Source of the DNA: Endozoicomonas euniceicola
GTDB lineage: Bacteria > Pseudomonadota > Gammaproteobacteria > Pseudomonadales > Endozoicomonadaceae
Reading direction: 5' to 3'
Length of the DNA stretch: 64,000 nucleotides
NCBI RefSeq assembly: GCF_025562755.1
Contig: NZ_CP103300.1
Span: 62,001-126,000 of the forward strand
Shown: positions 25,801 to 33,472 of the stretch, piece after piece
How the letters are laid out: every line of letters begins with the position of its first letter
Position numbering within the stretch: position 1 is the stretch's first letter
The notes under the pieces: model-generated
Database searches by the model: none
The model's input: the letters and a program-made list of their open reading frames with translations, nothing else
What the model was told of the DNA's origin: nothing
Translations under genes and position numbers: made by a program

Positions 25801-26216
25801 CAGAACACCTGGGCCAGGGTTATGGTCTGGTCAAAGCCTTCATTAACAAACCGTGCCAGCAGTACGCTGTAACTGTTGTGGTCACGCAGGGCCACCGCTT
25901 TGGCAGACAACGTATCGTCGTCTTTCGCGCTTTTAAAATAACCTCTCACATAAGAGGTCATGTTCCGCTCGCGGGTCTCCGCACCCGCTGCCTTGTTGTA
26001 GGTGATTTTCTGACTGGGTACTAACAAGGTGGTCATGGCGTCCACCAGCGTCGACTTGCCAGAGCCAATATCACCGGTTAACAGGCTGTTATTGCCATCG
26101 GGTTTTGCCGTCCATATTTTTTTATGGAAGGTTCCCCAGTTCAGAACTTCCAGCCCTTGCAGACGAAACCCCGCCCGGGACTGGTCTGATGAAAAATCAA
26201 ACGCTTGATTCTGCAT
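22815..26216 (-). CDS. jetC: Wadjet SMC-like ATPase JetC
   Basis: JetC is the structural-maintenance-of-chromosomes-like motor of Wadjet. It is thought to extrude DNA loops and sense small circular DNA. The 1,133-aa protein has a Walker A loop LLTGDIGSGKSTLVDAM (near 46-62) and long coiled-coil arms with a globular hinge-like insert around residues 450-600. At the C-terminus are the ABC signature DSAGKSGGQKEKLAYTI and Walker B RFVMIDEAFGRGSDE, whose Glu is the expected catalytic base. All key ATPase residues look intact. The start overlaps jetB by 20 bp. Confidence 0.95.
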   Translation of the reverse strand: MQNQAFDFSSDQSRAGFRLQGLEVLNWGTFHKKIWTAKPDGNNSLLTGDIGSGKSTLVDAMTTLLVPSQKITYNKAAGAETRERNMTSYVRGYFKSAKDDDTLSAKAVALRDHNSYSVLLARFVNEGFDQTITLAQVFWSRDNNNSPERFFIVARKPLSINKHFSNFGSDIADLKKKLKRVEHLKVFDSFSQYQAEFRRQMGIENDQAMDLLYQTVSMKSVGNLTDFVRSHMLESTDVGDKVEELSRQFDNLNRAHEAVLKARQQIELLQPMVDDCQRYEELEAAIQSFKQCRDALYGYFADKKITLLDQRIQRREQDQKKLESRLNEVLLSLEDLRASLRETERSIEQNGGQRLSELKTEIERLSREKDRLVKSSDDYLALCRHLDMPEPTDDNVFFANREEAAESQDRLEKQQAELQNEQVEQAVSLKQLRDEHKTLSSEIDSLKGRKSNIPSRNLSIREALCSSLNLSEDTLPFAGELLQVREEEKQWEGAVERLLHNFALSLLVPEEHYDTVARYVNQTHLKGRLVYYRVRTPAKHPHNSVDKRSLCRKLSIKTDSGFYSWLEHELLQRFDYICCNSLDEFRKESRCITATGQIKSSGSRHEKDDRYRIDDRSRFVLGWSNREKILALETRRNLLEKDIQAAAGVQTEFTRKLKKLADSQVKLKLLLNFQSFGDINWQPLALSIQSLEAEKKELEAGSDILKTLRERLVSTEVQIQEREDLERKLIRESGAAVEKLKQDHSLRKQAEQQLNDVSDELKASSFETLVELEEEALEGKKITIENCDSSQVAVRKWLQDRLDSKERSARNLSSNITGQMADYKNAYPNETREVDASMASAGEFGEMLRTLTGEDLPRHEERFKQMLNEGTINNMAMFQNWLDQQQQTIKDKIETINRSLSTIDYSEGTYIRLVADNHRDAEINQFKIDMRNCLDSTLTTDNTETYAENKFVQVKTIIERFNGREGQTELDKRWTKKVTDVRNWFLFNASERYREDDSEKEFYSDSAGKSGGQKEKLAYTILAAALAYQFGLEWGETRSRSFRFVMIDEAFGRGSDESARYGLELFRKLNLQLLIVTPLQKIHVIEDYVSSVHFVHNEGGCNSVLRNLSIEQYHKEKEQVAEQQRSSEAVTLN

Positions 26217-26799
26217 GATCCCGATATACCTTTAACTTTTCATTGAAATCAGCCAGCCAGTCTGCGTCAACCAGCGCTTTAATGATGCGACGCACTTCCC
26301 AGGCCGGAGGGTTGGTGTTGAGCTTTTTCAGAAAACCGAATTCCGCCACTTTATTGATATAAGTATCAATCTGGTCAAAGAGCCGTGCCTCATTAGCCCG
26401 GTCTGGCAGAAACACCCGCATCATTTCCACAATCTGCTCACGGGTTAAAATCAGTCGTGCCTCGCCACCCCCCGCGTCCTGCTCCACCATTTTCTTGCGC
26501 AGCAGCACACACAGCAGGCTGATCGGGAAACTCAACGGTCGGCGTGCGATCAGTTTAGGGACAGAGCGCTCTTCATCACTGACCTGTTTTAAATAAGCAT
26601 ACCCTTCCGCTTCATCAACGATCAGGTTCAGCCCCATTACCGCCACATAATCAATCACCCTGGCATGAAGTTCTTCAAGCTGCTGCCAGACATCAGGATT
26701 AAGATCCCGATAAACGACACCTTTCATCAGGTTAACCACCACCGTACCCAGTGCCGGGTCATCCGATGTTGAATGCTCGCTTTGCGTGTTCGTATTCAC
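26197..26799 (-). CDS. jetB: Wadjet subunit JetB (DUF4194, MksE-like)
   Basis: This 200-aa protein of the DUF4194/MksE type is a winged-helix kleisin-associated subunit that bridges JetA and the JetC ATPase in Wadjet complexes. Recognisable stretches are YLKQVSDEERSVPKLIARRP and SFPISLLCVLLRKKM, typical of this family. It starts at a GTG (26797-26799) with AAGG about 10 nt upstream, provided by a short heptamer repeat. It overlaps jetC by 20 bp, so the two are translationally coupled. Confidence 0.9.
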   Translation of the reverse strand: MNTNTQSEHSTSDDPALGTVVVNLMKGVVYRDLNPDVWQQLEELHARVIDYVAVMGLNLIVDEAEGYAYLKQVSDEERSVPKLIARRPLSFPISLLCVLLRKKMVEQDAGGGEARLILTREQIVEMMRVFLPDRANEARLFDQIDTYINKVAEFGFLKKLNTNPPAWEVRRIIKALVDADWLADFNEKLKVYRDHAESSV

Positions 26800-26810
26800 T
26801 TTTAATTCAG

Positions 26811-26835
26811 CCTTTAACCTTTAACCTTTTAACCT
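26811..26835. repeat. Short GGTTAAA heptamer repeat between jetA and jetB
   Basis: On the minus strand GGTTAAA(A) is repeated about three times, directly between the jetA stop and the jetB start. Each unit supplies an AAAGG that could act as a ribosome-binding site. Copy number could tune jetB translation. Confidence 0.5.
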
Positions 26836-28275
26836 TCAACGTGTAAATATAACAACAGGCATGACGGCTTCTTTTTGACGCCCCTGTGCATCATGCCAGA
26901 TGATCTCTTCACTACTGTCAGAATCCACTAACGCATGGTCAGACTCTGAGGCGATGTGCAGATAGGCGACGACTTCACTCAATCCTTTCTCCACGGGATG
27001 CAGTTTTACCAGCTCTGCAAGGCTGATCTGCGGTCGGGACTGCAAGGCAAAACGGATACGGGCCAGTAACGCTCTTTCATCCACATAGTGCTGGGTGTAT
27101 AAAGCCGTGGTATCAAAATCAGCTTCACCCTCTTCCGGCGTCTCACTGATTACCGGGCGGGACGCAGGCCGGAACAACCCTCGTGACATGGGCATTTCCA
27201 GTGCAGGCTTATTGAGTGACAATGTTGTAAACAGTTTATCCGCTGGCGGGCTTTGCCGCACGGCAATGGCACTTTGCTCAATCTCCCTGACAATCTCCAT
27301 GATACGACGGTTTTCCAGCCATGCCTGATCATCAAGATAGCGTCGCAACTGCTCAACCAGCTGGGCGCAGGTGCTGTTCACTTTCTCTCCGGCTTCCAGC
27401 AACCGAAAACGGATTCTGGACAGCAGTTCATCGTGTTGCAGGCTCTGAACTTCCGGCAATGCCAAAACCTTTTCCAGTGTCGCCTGTAATTCATCCTGAC
27501 TGGCGCGGGACATCAGCCAGGACCAGAATGCCTTAAAACTTCGCCCCTGATCTGATTCAGTAATGGCATCCTGTTCCGAGAAAATATCGTCCAGCATTTT
27601 TCCTTTACCGCTGCTGGCGGTGGTAATACGTTCCCTTACATCACGATCCAGGTGCCTGAAATTTTCCTCTACCTGTCGGAAATCAGACAACAACTGTCTT
27701 GCAGTGTCCTCGGCCTGCAAGAACTTTTCTTTCACCCGGGTCGGGTCATGGGGCATTATGTGACCACTTTTCAGGCTGGCAATTTCCTGCTCCAGTTTGG
27801 CTTTTTCCTGTTCCAGCCGGTCAATGCGCTGTTGTGGGTCTGTCTCCGTATCACTGGCGATCTCACTTAATAAGCGGAACACCGTTAACAACCGGGACTC
27901 AGTACCCACAAACTGCTTCTGTTCAAACCCGCTGATCCACTCTATGACTTTCTCTGTGGAGGGCGTCAAATCAAACAGCGGCTCATCTCCCACACTGGCG
28001 GCGGGATAGTATTTTCGCAAGTAGCCCTGCTCCCCGGATGCCCAGTCGTTCAGGTAGTCACGCCCTTTTCTGGGAAAGCGTTTCTCCCCGGTGGTCTCAC
28101 GCAAATGATGCAGGTAATCGTCCAGCTGAGTCGCCAGGGTTTCTGCGGCAATGGATCGTTTGTTGGTGAGAATAAAGGATTTGTATAAGAAACTTATGAT
28201 CAGTGGTGCGCTGTCTGCCTGCAACAGACGCCATGAAGGATGTGTTCGCAAACCAACGAGACGGTTAAAGTCCAT
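26836..28275 (-). CDS. jetA: Wadjet subunit JetA (DUF3375, kleisin-like)
   Basis: This 479-aa DUF3375 protein is the first gene of the jetABCD operon. The N-terminus LRTHPSWRLLQADSAPLIIS and the following FPRKGRDYLNDWASGEQGYL are typical of JetA. A coiled coil lies around residues 165-195. JetA is the kleisin-like subunit that closes the JetC ring. The DUF3375-DUF4194-SMC-DUF2220 order defines type I Wadjet. The gene lies about 120 bp after accD, and no strong ribosome-binding site was seen before the ATG. Confidence 0.92.
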   Translation of the reverse strand: MDFNRLVGLRTHPSWRLLQADSAPLIISFLYKSFILTNKRSIAAETLATQLDDYLHHLRETTGEKRFPRKGRDYLNDWASGEQGYLRKYYPAASVGDEPLFDLTPSTEKVIEWISGFEQKQFVGTESRLLTVFRLLSEIASDTETDPQQRIDRLEQEKAKLEQEIASLKSGHIMPHDPTRVKEKFLQAEDTARQLLSDFRQVEENFRHLDRDVRERITTASSGKGKMLDDIFSEQDAITESDQGRSFKAFWSWLMSRASQDELQATLEKVLALPEVQSLQHDELLSRIRFRLLEAGEKVNSTCAQLVEQLRRYLDDQAWLENRRIMEIVREIEQSAIAVRQSPPADKLFTTLSLNKPALEMPMSRGLFRPASRPVISETPEEGEADFDTTALYTQHYVDERALLARIRFALQSRPQISLAELVKLHPVEKGLSEVVAYLHIASESDHALVDSDSSEEIIWHDAQGRQKEAVMPVVIFTR

Positions 28276-28394
28276 ACTGTTATATCAATTTGAGGGAGAA
28301 GTTTTAGATAGTTACCGTGTTGGGAGTTACCCTAAAGGGCACAAGCGCTATGCTCTTCCCAACCTGCGTAACGGATCAATTCACTGTGTCTTGT

Positions 28395-29321
28395 TTACTC
28401 CAGGGCATCAATATCGCCCGGGGCTTCTTCATCAAAGGCACTGTCAGCCTCTGGTACAAATGTAATGCCACTCATCTTCCGATAGATCCGGGCAATGGTT
28501 GCACGCATTTCAGAACGATCAACAATCATATCAATCGCGCCATGTTCCAGCAGGAACTCACTGCGCTGGAAACCTTCTGGCAATTTTTCACGAACGGTCT
28601 GTTCGATAACACGGGGGCCGGCAAAGCCAATCAGTGCCGCCGGTTCAGCAATATTCAGATCGCCCAGCATGGCCAGTGAAGCCGACACGCCACCATACAC
28701 CGGGTCCGTCATTACCGAAAAGTAAGGAACCCCTTTCTGCCGCATACGTTCAAGCGCGGCGCTGGTTTTTGCCATCTGCATCAGGGAGAACAGCGCCTCC
28801 TGCATACGTGCCCCACCGCTGGCAGAAAAGCACACCAGGGGAATACGTAATTCCAGCGCAAGCTCAGCAGCCCTGGCAAACTTTTCACCCACCACAGACC
28901 CCATGGAACCGCCCATAAAAGCGAATTCGAAAGCACAGGCCACAACCGGCAAGCTCTCCAGTTCACCCTTAAAAACAACCAGCGCGTCTTTCTCTCCGGT
29001 GGCCTTCTGTGCAGAATGCAAACGGTCTTTGTATTTTTTCGAGTCGCGGAACCTCAGCTTGTCGACCGGTTCAATATCTGCAAACAGCTCTTCACGGTTT
29101 TCCTTATCCAGAAAATAATCCAGACGTTTGCGGGCAGATATACGCATATGGTGCGAACACTTGGGGCAAACATCCAGGTTACGCTCCAGCTCCGGGCGAT
29201 ACAGTACGGAGTCACACTTTACGCATTTTCGCCACAATCCTTCAGGCACAGTACTGCTGCGCTTCTCACTGGAAGAGCGCGACAGTGAAGGAATCAGCTT
29301 GTCGACCAACCAATTACTCAT
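28395..29321 (-). CDS. accD: Acetyl-CoA carboxylase carboxyltransferase beta subunit
   Basis: AccD, with AccA, transfers CO2 from biotin to acetyl-CoA to give malonyl-CoA for fatty acid synthesis. The start chosen is the ATG at 29321 (SNWLVDKLIPS), which follows ACAGGAAGC; the frame reaches further up without conservation. This gives 308 aa. A four-Cys zinc ribbon (CVKCDSVLY...CPKCSHHM) precedes the crotonase-like core with SASGGARMQEALFSLMQMAKT. It follows trpA by 99 bp, the usual neighbourhood. Confidence 0.97.
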   Translation of the reverse strand: MSNWLVDKLIPSLSRSSSEKRSSTVPEGLWRKCVKCDSVLYRPELERNLDVCPKCSHHMRISARKRLDYFLDKENREELFADIEPVDKLRFRDSKKYKDRLHSAQKATGEKDALVVFKGELESLPVVACAFEFAFMGGSMGSVVGEKFARAAELALELRIPLVCFSASGGARMQEALFSLMQMAKTSAALERMRQKGVPYFSVMTDPVYGGVSASLAMLGDLNIAEPAALIGFAGPRVIEQTVREKLPEGFQRSEFLLEHGAIDMIVDRSEMRATIARIYRKMSGITFVPEADSAFDEEAPGDIDALE

Positions 29322-29420
29322 TAATGCTTCCTGTCTGTTTTTCAGAAAGGATGGCTGCAACGCCTGGCAGCCACTCTCCCAACAGCAGGGAACACCTGCT
29401 GTTTGTTATTCACTCTGTTG

Positions 29421-30221
29421 TCAGCGGTTATCCATGGCCCTGCGCATCTCAGACACCTGAGTGCCCGCACGCTGCAAACAGGCTTCACCGTTCTGGTCAA
29501 ACTTCGCCAGTTCCGAAACCAGTACAGACCCGACCACAACAGCGTCTGCCGTCTGACTGATCGCAGCAGCCGACTCGCCATCCCGGATACCAAAGCCAAC
29601 ACCCACCGGCATATCGGTAAACTGTTTAATGTGCGTCACACGCTGTTGCACGCTGGCGACATCCAGCCTGGCAGAACCCGTTACACCTTTCAGTGATACG
29701 TAATAGATAAAGCCTGAAGCCACTGAACAGATTTTCTTGATTCGTTCATCCGACGTGGTGGGTGTAATCAGGTTGATCATATCAATGCCTTTCGGTTTAA
29801 TCTGCGTCAGCAGGCCGTCAGCAAATTCTGGCGGCAGATCAACGACCAGTACACCATCCACACCGGCTTCCGATGCTTTCTCAGCAAATACCTCGTACCC
29901 CATTATTTCAATGGGGTTAAGGTAGCCCATCAGCACCACCGGAGTGTCATTATCGGTCTCCCGGAAGTGACTTACCATTGAAAAAACGTCATTCAATGTA
30001 ACACCGTGTGATAAAGCTCGCTGGTGAGCTTTCGCAATAACCGGCCCGTCGGCCACGGGATCAGAGAACGGAAAGCCCAGTTCAATCACATCGGCACCGC
30101 TTTTCACCAGCTCGTGCATCATCTCAACAGTTTTACCGGCCGGATCACCCGCCGTGATATAAGGCACCAGGGCTTTACGATTTTCCGTTTGCAGTCTGGC
30201 AAAACGCTGTTTAATTCTCAT
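29421..30221 (-). CDS. trpA: Tryptophan synthase alpha subunit
   Basis: TrpA cleaves indole-3-glycerol phosphate to indole. The 266-aa TIM barrel contains ALVPYITAGDPAGKTV, the catalytic Glu in VIELGFPFSDPVADGPVI, DGVLVVDLPPE and VGFGIRDGESAA. All expected blocks are present. It starts 12 bp after trpB, forming the trpF-trpB-trpA run. Confidence 0.97.
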   Translation of the reverse strand: MRIKQRFARLQTENRKALVPYITAGDPAGKTVEMMHELVKSGADVIELGFPFSDPVADGPVIAKAHQRALSHGVTLNDVFSMVSHFRETDNDTPVVLMGYLNPIEIMGYEVFAEKASEAGVDGVLVVDLPPEFADGLLTQIKPKGIDMINLITPTTSDERIKKICSVASGFIYYVSLKGVTGSARLDVASVQQRVTHIKQFTDMPVGVGFGIRDGESAAAISQTADAVVVGSVLVSELAKFDQNGEACLQRAGTQVSEMRRAMDNR

Positions 30222-30233
30222 GGTTACCGCTCC

Positions 30234-31493
30234 TTATCCCTGCAAATCGCTCTTGTTATTAAGAGCCAGTCCATCAATAGCTGCGACCGTATGAATGTCT
30301 TTATCACCACGACCGGACAGGTTAACGATAATCACCTGATCTTTATTCATGGTGGGTGCCAGCTTCTCAACATAAGCCAGGGCGTGGGAGCTTTCCAGTG
30401 CAGGCATAATGCCTTCCATTCGGGTCAGGCCCCGGAAAGCAGCCAGCGCTTCATCATCGGTGGCATAAACATACTCAGCACGTCCAATCTCACGAAGATA
30501 GCTGTGTTCAGGACCAACCCCCGGATAGTCCAGACCGGCTGAGACAGAATAGCTTTCGGTAATCTGCCCGTCATCATCGCACATCAGGAAACTGCGCTGC
30601 CCCTGGAATACACCCTTACGGTCACCAGCCATACGGGCAGCATGTTCGCCGGACTCAACGCCAAGACCACCGGCTTCAACACCAAAAATCTTCACATCCT
30701 GATCGTCGATAAACTCATAGAACAGTCCCATGGCATTAGAACCACCGCCCACACACGCCACCAGGGCGTCAGGCAGTTTGCCTGTCATTGCCAGACACTG
30801 CTGCCTGGCTTCCCGACCAATAATACTCTGAAAATCACGCACCATTTCCGGATAAGGGTGAGGTCCGCAAACCGTTCCAAGAATATAGAAAGTTTCTTCA
30901 GGACGGGCGACCCAGTCCCTGAGCGCTTCATTAATGGCATCTTTCAAAGTCTGGGAACCGCTGGTTACCGGCACCACCGTTGCGCCCAGCAGTTTCATGC
31001 GATACACGTTCAGAGCCTGACGCTCAACATCCTTCGCGCCCATATAAACAACGCATTCCAGCCCCAGTCGGGCAGCCACCGTGGCGGTCGCCACCCCGTG
31101 CTGACCAGCACCGGTTTCAGCGATGATACGGGTTTTACCCATATGCTTCGCCAGAAGCGCCTGACCCACAGCGTGGTTTATCTTATGGGCACCGGTATGG
31201 TTCAGGTCTTCACGCTTCAGATAAATCTGTGCGCCACCCAGTTTCTCTGACCAGCGCTCAGCATGATACAAAGGCGACGGGCGACCAACAAAGTGAGCCA
31301 GATCGTGGTCAAAATCTGCCTGAAATTGTGGATCGCGCCAAAGCTCCCGATACGTTGCTTCCAGTTCCTGCAAAGCATTGGTCAGGGTTTCTGCAACATA
31401 GCGACCACCGAACTGACCGAAATGACCACTGTTATCCGGCTGCTGGTACGCTTCATTATCAAGAGTCTTTTGAGACTTGCGCTTATCCGACAT
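30234..31493 (-). CDS. trpB: Tryptophan synthase beta subunit
   Basis: TrpB joins indole and serine with PLP. The 419-aa protein shows GQFGGRYVAETL near the start, the PLP-lysine block LNHTGAHKINHAVGQAL, AETGAGQHGVATA and the phosphate-binding VGGGSNAMG. A roughly 20-residue non-conserved N-terminal extension (KRKSQKTLDNEAYQQPDN) precedes the core. The gene starts 16 bp after trpF. Confidence 0.98.
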   Translation of the reverse strand: MSDKRKSQKTLDNEAYQQPDNSGHFGQFGGRYVAETLTNALQELEATYRELWRDPQFQADFDHDLAHFVGRPSPLYHAERWSEKLGGAQIYLKREDLNHTGAHKINHAVGQALLAKHMGKTRIIAETGAGQHGVATATVAARLGLECVVYMGAKDVERQALNVYRMKLLGATVVPVTSGSQTLKDAINEALRDWVARPEETFYILGTVCGPHPYPEMVRDFQSIIGREARQQCLAMTGKLPDALVACVGGGSNAMGLFYEFIDDQDVKIFGVEAGGLGVESGEHAARMAGDRKGVFQGQRSFLMCDDDGQITESYSVSAGLDYPGVGPEHSYLREIGRAEYVYATDDEALAAFRGLTRMEGIMPALESSHALAYVEKLAPTMNKDQVIIVNLSGRGDKDIHTVAAIDGLALNNKSDLQG

Positions 31494-31509
31494 TTTCTAC
31501 CTGCTACTA

Positions 31510-32187
31510 TTAGCTGCTCTCATTCACGACCGCCCTGACAAAGGCTCTGATAGCGTCGTGATTTTTCACTCCGGGTTCCAGTTCAACACCACTGCTGACA
31601 TCAACCGCGAACGGCGAAACCCTTTTAATGGCTTCGGCAACATTGGTTGCGTCCAGCCCACCAGCCAGAATGACTGGTTTTTCCAGAGAATCGGGGATTA
31701 AACGCCAGTCAAACGACTCCCCGGTTCCTCCCGGAACACCTTTACGATAAGCATCCAGCAATACCCCACTGGCACCGGGGTATTGCGCGACAGCCTGTTT
31801 GACAGACATTTCCGGACGCACCCGCAAAGCCTTAATATACTGCCGGTTCCAACGTTGGCACCAGCGGTCTGACTCATTGCCATGAAACTGCAGCAAGGTC
31901 AGAGGCACTTGCTCCAGTGCGGCCTGCATAAATTCATCATCCGCATCAACAAACAGCCCCACCACCGATACAAACGGTGGCACACAGGCCGCAATATCAC
32001 GAGCCTGACCGATGCTGACACATCTGGGGCTTTTATCGTAAAACACCAGACCAATGGCATCCGCACCTGCATCAACAGCGGCTAATGCATCCTCAACCGA
32101 GGTAATGCCACACACCTTTATTCGGGTTTTATGAATCTTGTTAGCCAGAGAGGTCTGTTTGGTTAATGCGCTAGAATCCAAAGACAT
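31510..32187 (-). CDS. trpF: Phosphoribosylanthranilate isomerase
   Basis: TrpF catalyses the third step of tryptophan synthesis. The ATG at 32187 (SLDSSALTKQ) follows TAAGG; the open frame upstream to 32250 is not conserved. The resulting 225-aa barrel begins its core with IKVCGITSVEDALAAVDAGA, whose Cys is catalytic, and contains SPRCVSIGQAR, LLQFHGNES and ILAGGLDATNVAEAI. In related genomes it directly follows truA; here a zinc-finger gene on the other strand has been placed between them. Confidence 0.96.
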   Translation of the reverse strand: MSLDSSALTKQTSLANKIHKTRIKVCGITSVEDALAAVDAGADAIGLVFYDKSPRCVSIGQARDIAACVPPFVSVVGLFVDADDEFMQAALEQVPLTLLQFHGNESDRWCQRWNRQYIKALRVRPEMSVKQAVAQYPGASGVLLDAYRKGVPGGTGESFDWRLIPDSLEKPVILAGGLDATNVAEAIKRVSPFAVDVSSGVELEPGVKNHDAIRAFVRAVVNESS

Positions 32188-32526
32188 TGCCTTACTGCAG
32201 ATGCGTAAAGAAAATCGATAGTAGCAGAAACCAAACTTCTTTGTCTGCAATGAAGATCCAACCAGCAGCTAACAGCCAGTTCCCGTCCAAAAACCAAACG
32301 AACCTGCAGGCCAGAGAATTCAGGGGGCTAAAGTCGGAGCCCAATGACCTGAGTTCAGGACTTCCAGTGGACGCTTGCAATAACACGACGATCAGTCGCT
32401 GCCGCGATGTGTGAAGCAGCACAGAAAGCACTATAATTCACTGCGTATTTCCCTATATTAATGAATTCCAGAAACAGACTTATGATTTGAACCCGGAACA
32501 TTAATGGCAGCAAAAGAGGTTCTGGC
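32188..32526. other. 339-bp divergent intergenic region between trpF and the zinc-finger gene
   Basis: No gene was found. It must hold the promoter of trpF on the minus strand and of the zinc-finger gene on the plus strand. It contains a degenerate copy of the GGCTGTTA-type heptamer (around 32265-32277) and a consensus -10 box at 32432-32437. Confidence 0.6.
32432..32437 (+). promoter_or_regulatory. Candidate -10 element (TATAAT) upstream of the zinc-finger gene
   Basis: A perfect TATAAT lies 90 bp before the ATG at 32527. The best -35 candidate, TGTGAA about 16 bp upstream, is poor, so an activator may be needed or the match may be fortuitous. Confidence 0.38.
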
Positions 32527-33213
32527 ATGCCAAGTGTAAAATGTACAACATGTGGCAAGGAGTGTCGGAGCCGCACGATACTCATCAACCACTTGCGAAC
32601 CCATACAGGCGAAAAGCCATTTAGATGTAAAGTCTGTGAAAAAGGTTTTGCCGAGCAGTCTAGTTTAACCAAACACATGCGAACCCATACAGGCGTAAAG
32701 CCATTTAGATGTGATGTCTGTGGAAAAGATTGTTCCCAGTCGTCTAATTTAGCCCAGCACATGAAAACCCATACAGATTTAAAGCCATATAGCTGTAATG
32801 TCTGTGAAAAAGCATTTAATCGGAAGGACAATTTAAGTAGACACACGCAAACCCATACAGGACAAAAGTTTCGTTGCCCAACCTGTGGAGCTGGTTATGT
32901 AGGACAACATGGACTCAAGAAACACATAACACGGCATCACTCAGCCCCGAATACGCCTGATATAACCGTATCCACTCACGCGTCCGCCGGAGTAGTCACA
33001 ACAACACACTCTTTTAACTCTGGCCCGGGCTCCTCCGCAACAACCAGCGTAAGCTATATCGGGTCACCTGATAAAGAAAGGCCACCGGTTCAAGTGGTTA
33101 CTAATTTAACTAAGTCAACAGAGACAATCATGGTCAAACAATTGGATGGAAAATTTATTGCAACTACTCAGCCCCGGGCAGAGACTGATCCCCGTAATTC
33201 TTCATCGCAATAA
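32527..33213 (+). CDS. Five-finger C2H2 zinc-finger protein of eukaryotic type
   Basis: This 228-aa protein has an AAGAGG ribosome-binding site 8 nt before the ATG. It carries five tandem C-x2-C-x12-H-x3-H fingers: C6/C9/H22/H26, C34/C37/H50/H54, C62/C65/H78/H82, C90/C93/H106/H110 and C117/C120/H133/H137. They are joined by TGEKPF-like linkers (THTGEKPF, THTGVKPF, THTDLKPY). This tandem Kruppel-like array is typical of animal transcription factors and differs from the single-finger bacterial Ros/MucR type. A Ser/Thr-rich tail of about 90 residues follows. There is no signal peptide. Possible roles are a host-directed nucleomodulin exported by a specialised secretion system, or an internal DNA-binding protein. 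It sits between truA and trpF, which are normally adjacent. Confidence 0.9.
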   Translation: MPSVKCTTCGKECRSRTILINHLRTHTGEKPFRCKVCEKGFAEQSSLTKHMRTHTGVKPFRCDVCGKDCSQSSNLAQHMKTHTDLKPYSCNVCEKAFNRKDNLSRHTQTHTGQKFRCPTCGAGYVGQHGLKKHITRHHSAPNTPDITVSTHASAGVVTTTHSFNSGPGSSATTSVSYIGSPDKERPPVQVVTNLTKSTETIMVKQLDGKFIATTQPRAETDPRNSSSQ

Positions 33214-33240
33214 AGGAAGTGGCACAGAAAAACACCCCAT

Positions 33241-33306
33241 CGTCACCCCCGCGAGGGAGGGGACTCACTATTCGTGGTAGATTACCGCTTTCGCCGGGAA
33301 TGACGG
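33241..33306. repeat. Degenerate palindromic repeat (CGTCA...TGACG type)
   Basis: CGTCACCCCCGCGAGGGAGG at one end is partly complementary to CCGCTTTCGCCGGGAATGACG at the other. It resembles the common bacterial palindrome based on GTCATTCCCGCGAAAGCGGG. It lies just after the zinc-finger gene. Confidence 0.5.
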
Positions 33307-33383
33307 AGCACTGGTATATTCTACAGTGCTACTTCCTTAAGAGCAGTATGCTCCCTAAGGGAAGCAGCAGAACATAATATACC

Positions 33384-33439
33384 GCTGTTGGCTTTTGGCG
33401 GTTGGCTGTATGAGCAGCTAATAGCCAAAAGCCAACAGC
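33384..33439. repeat. Perfect 16-bp inverted repeat built from the GGCTGTT/AACAGCC heptamer
   Basis: GCTGTTGGCTTTTGGC and GCCAAAAGCCAACAGC are exact reverse complements about 24 bp apart. The arms are made of the same heptamer found in the arrays at 46430 and 61732. It could act as a terminator-like hairpin between the converging zinc-finger gene and truA. Confidence 0.75.
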
Positions 33440-33472
33440 CAAAAGCCCGGTAAGTTATTGAATGCTGCGCCC

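Noticed and set aside
22929..27935. Many plus-strand frames of 60-160 codons opposite jetA and jetC
   Set aside because: All are antisense to genes with full sets of family motifs and lack translation signals.
32527..33213. Contamination of the assembly with animal DNA as the source of the zinc-finger gene
   Set aside because: The gene lies in one uninterrupted stretch between truA and trpF, has a bacterial ribosome-binding site and no introns, and a second finger gene lies elsewhere in the window.
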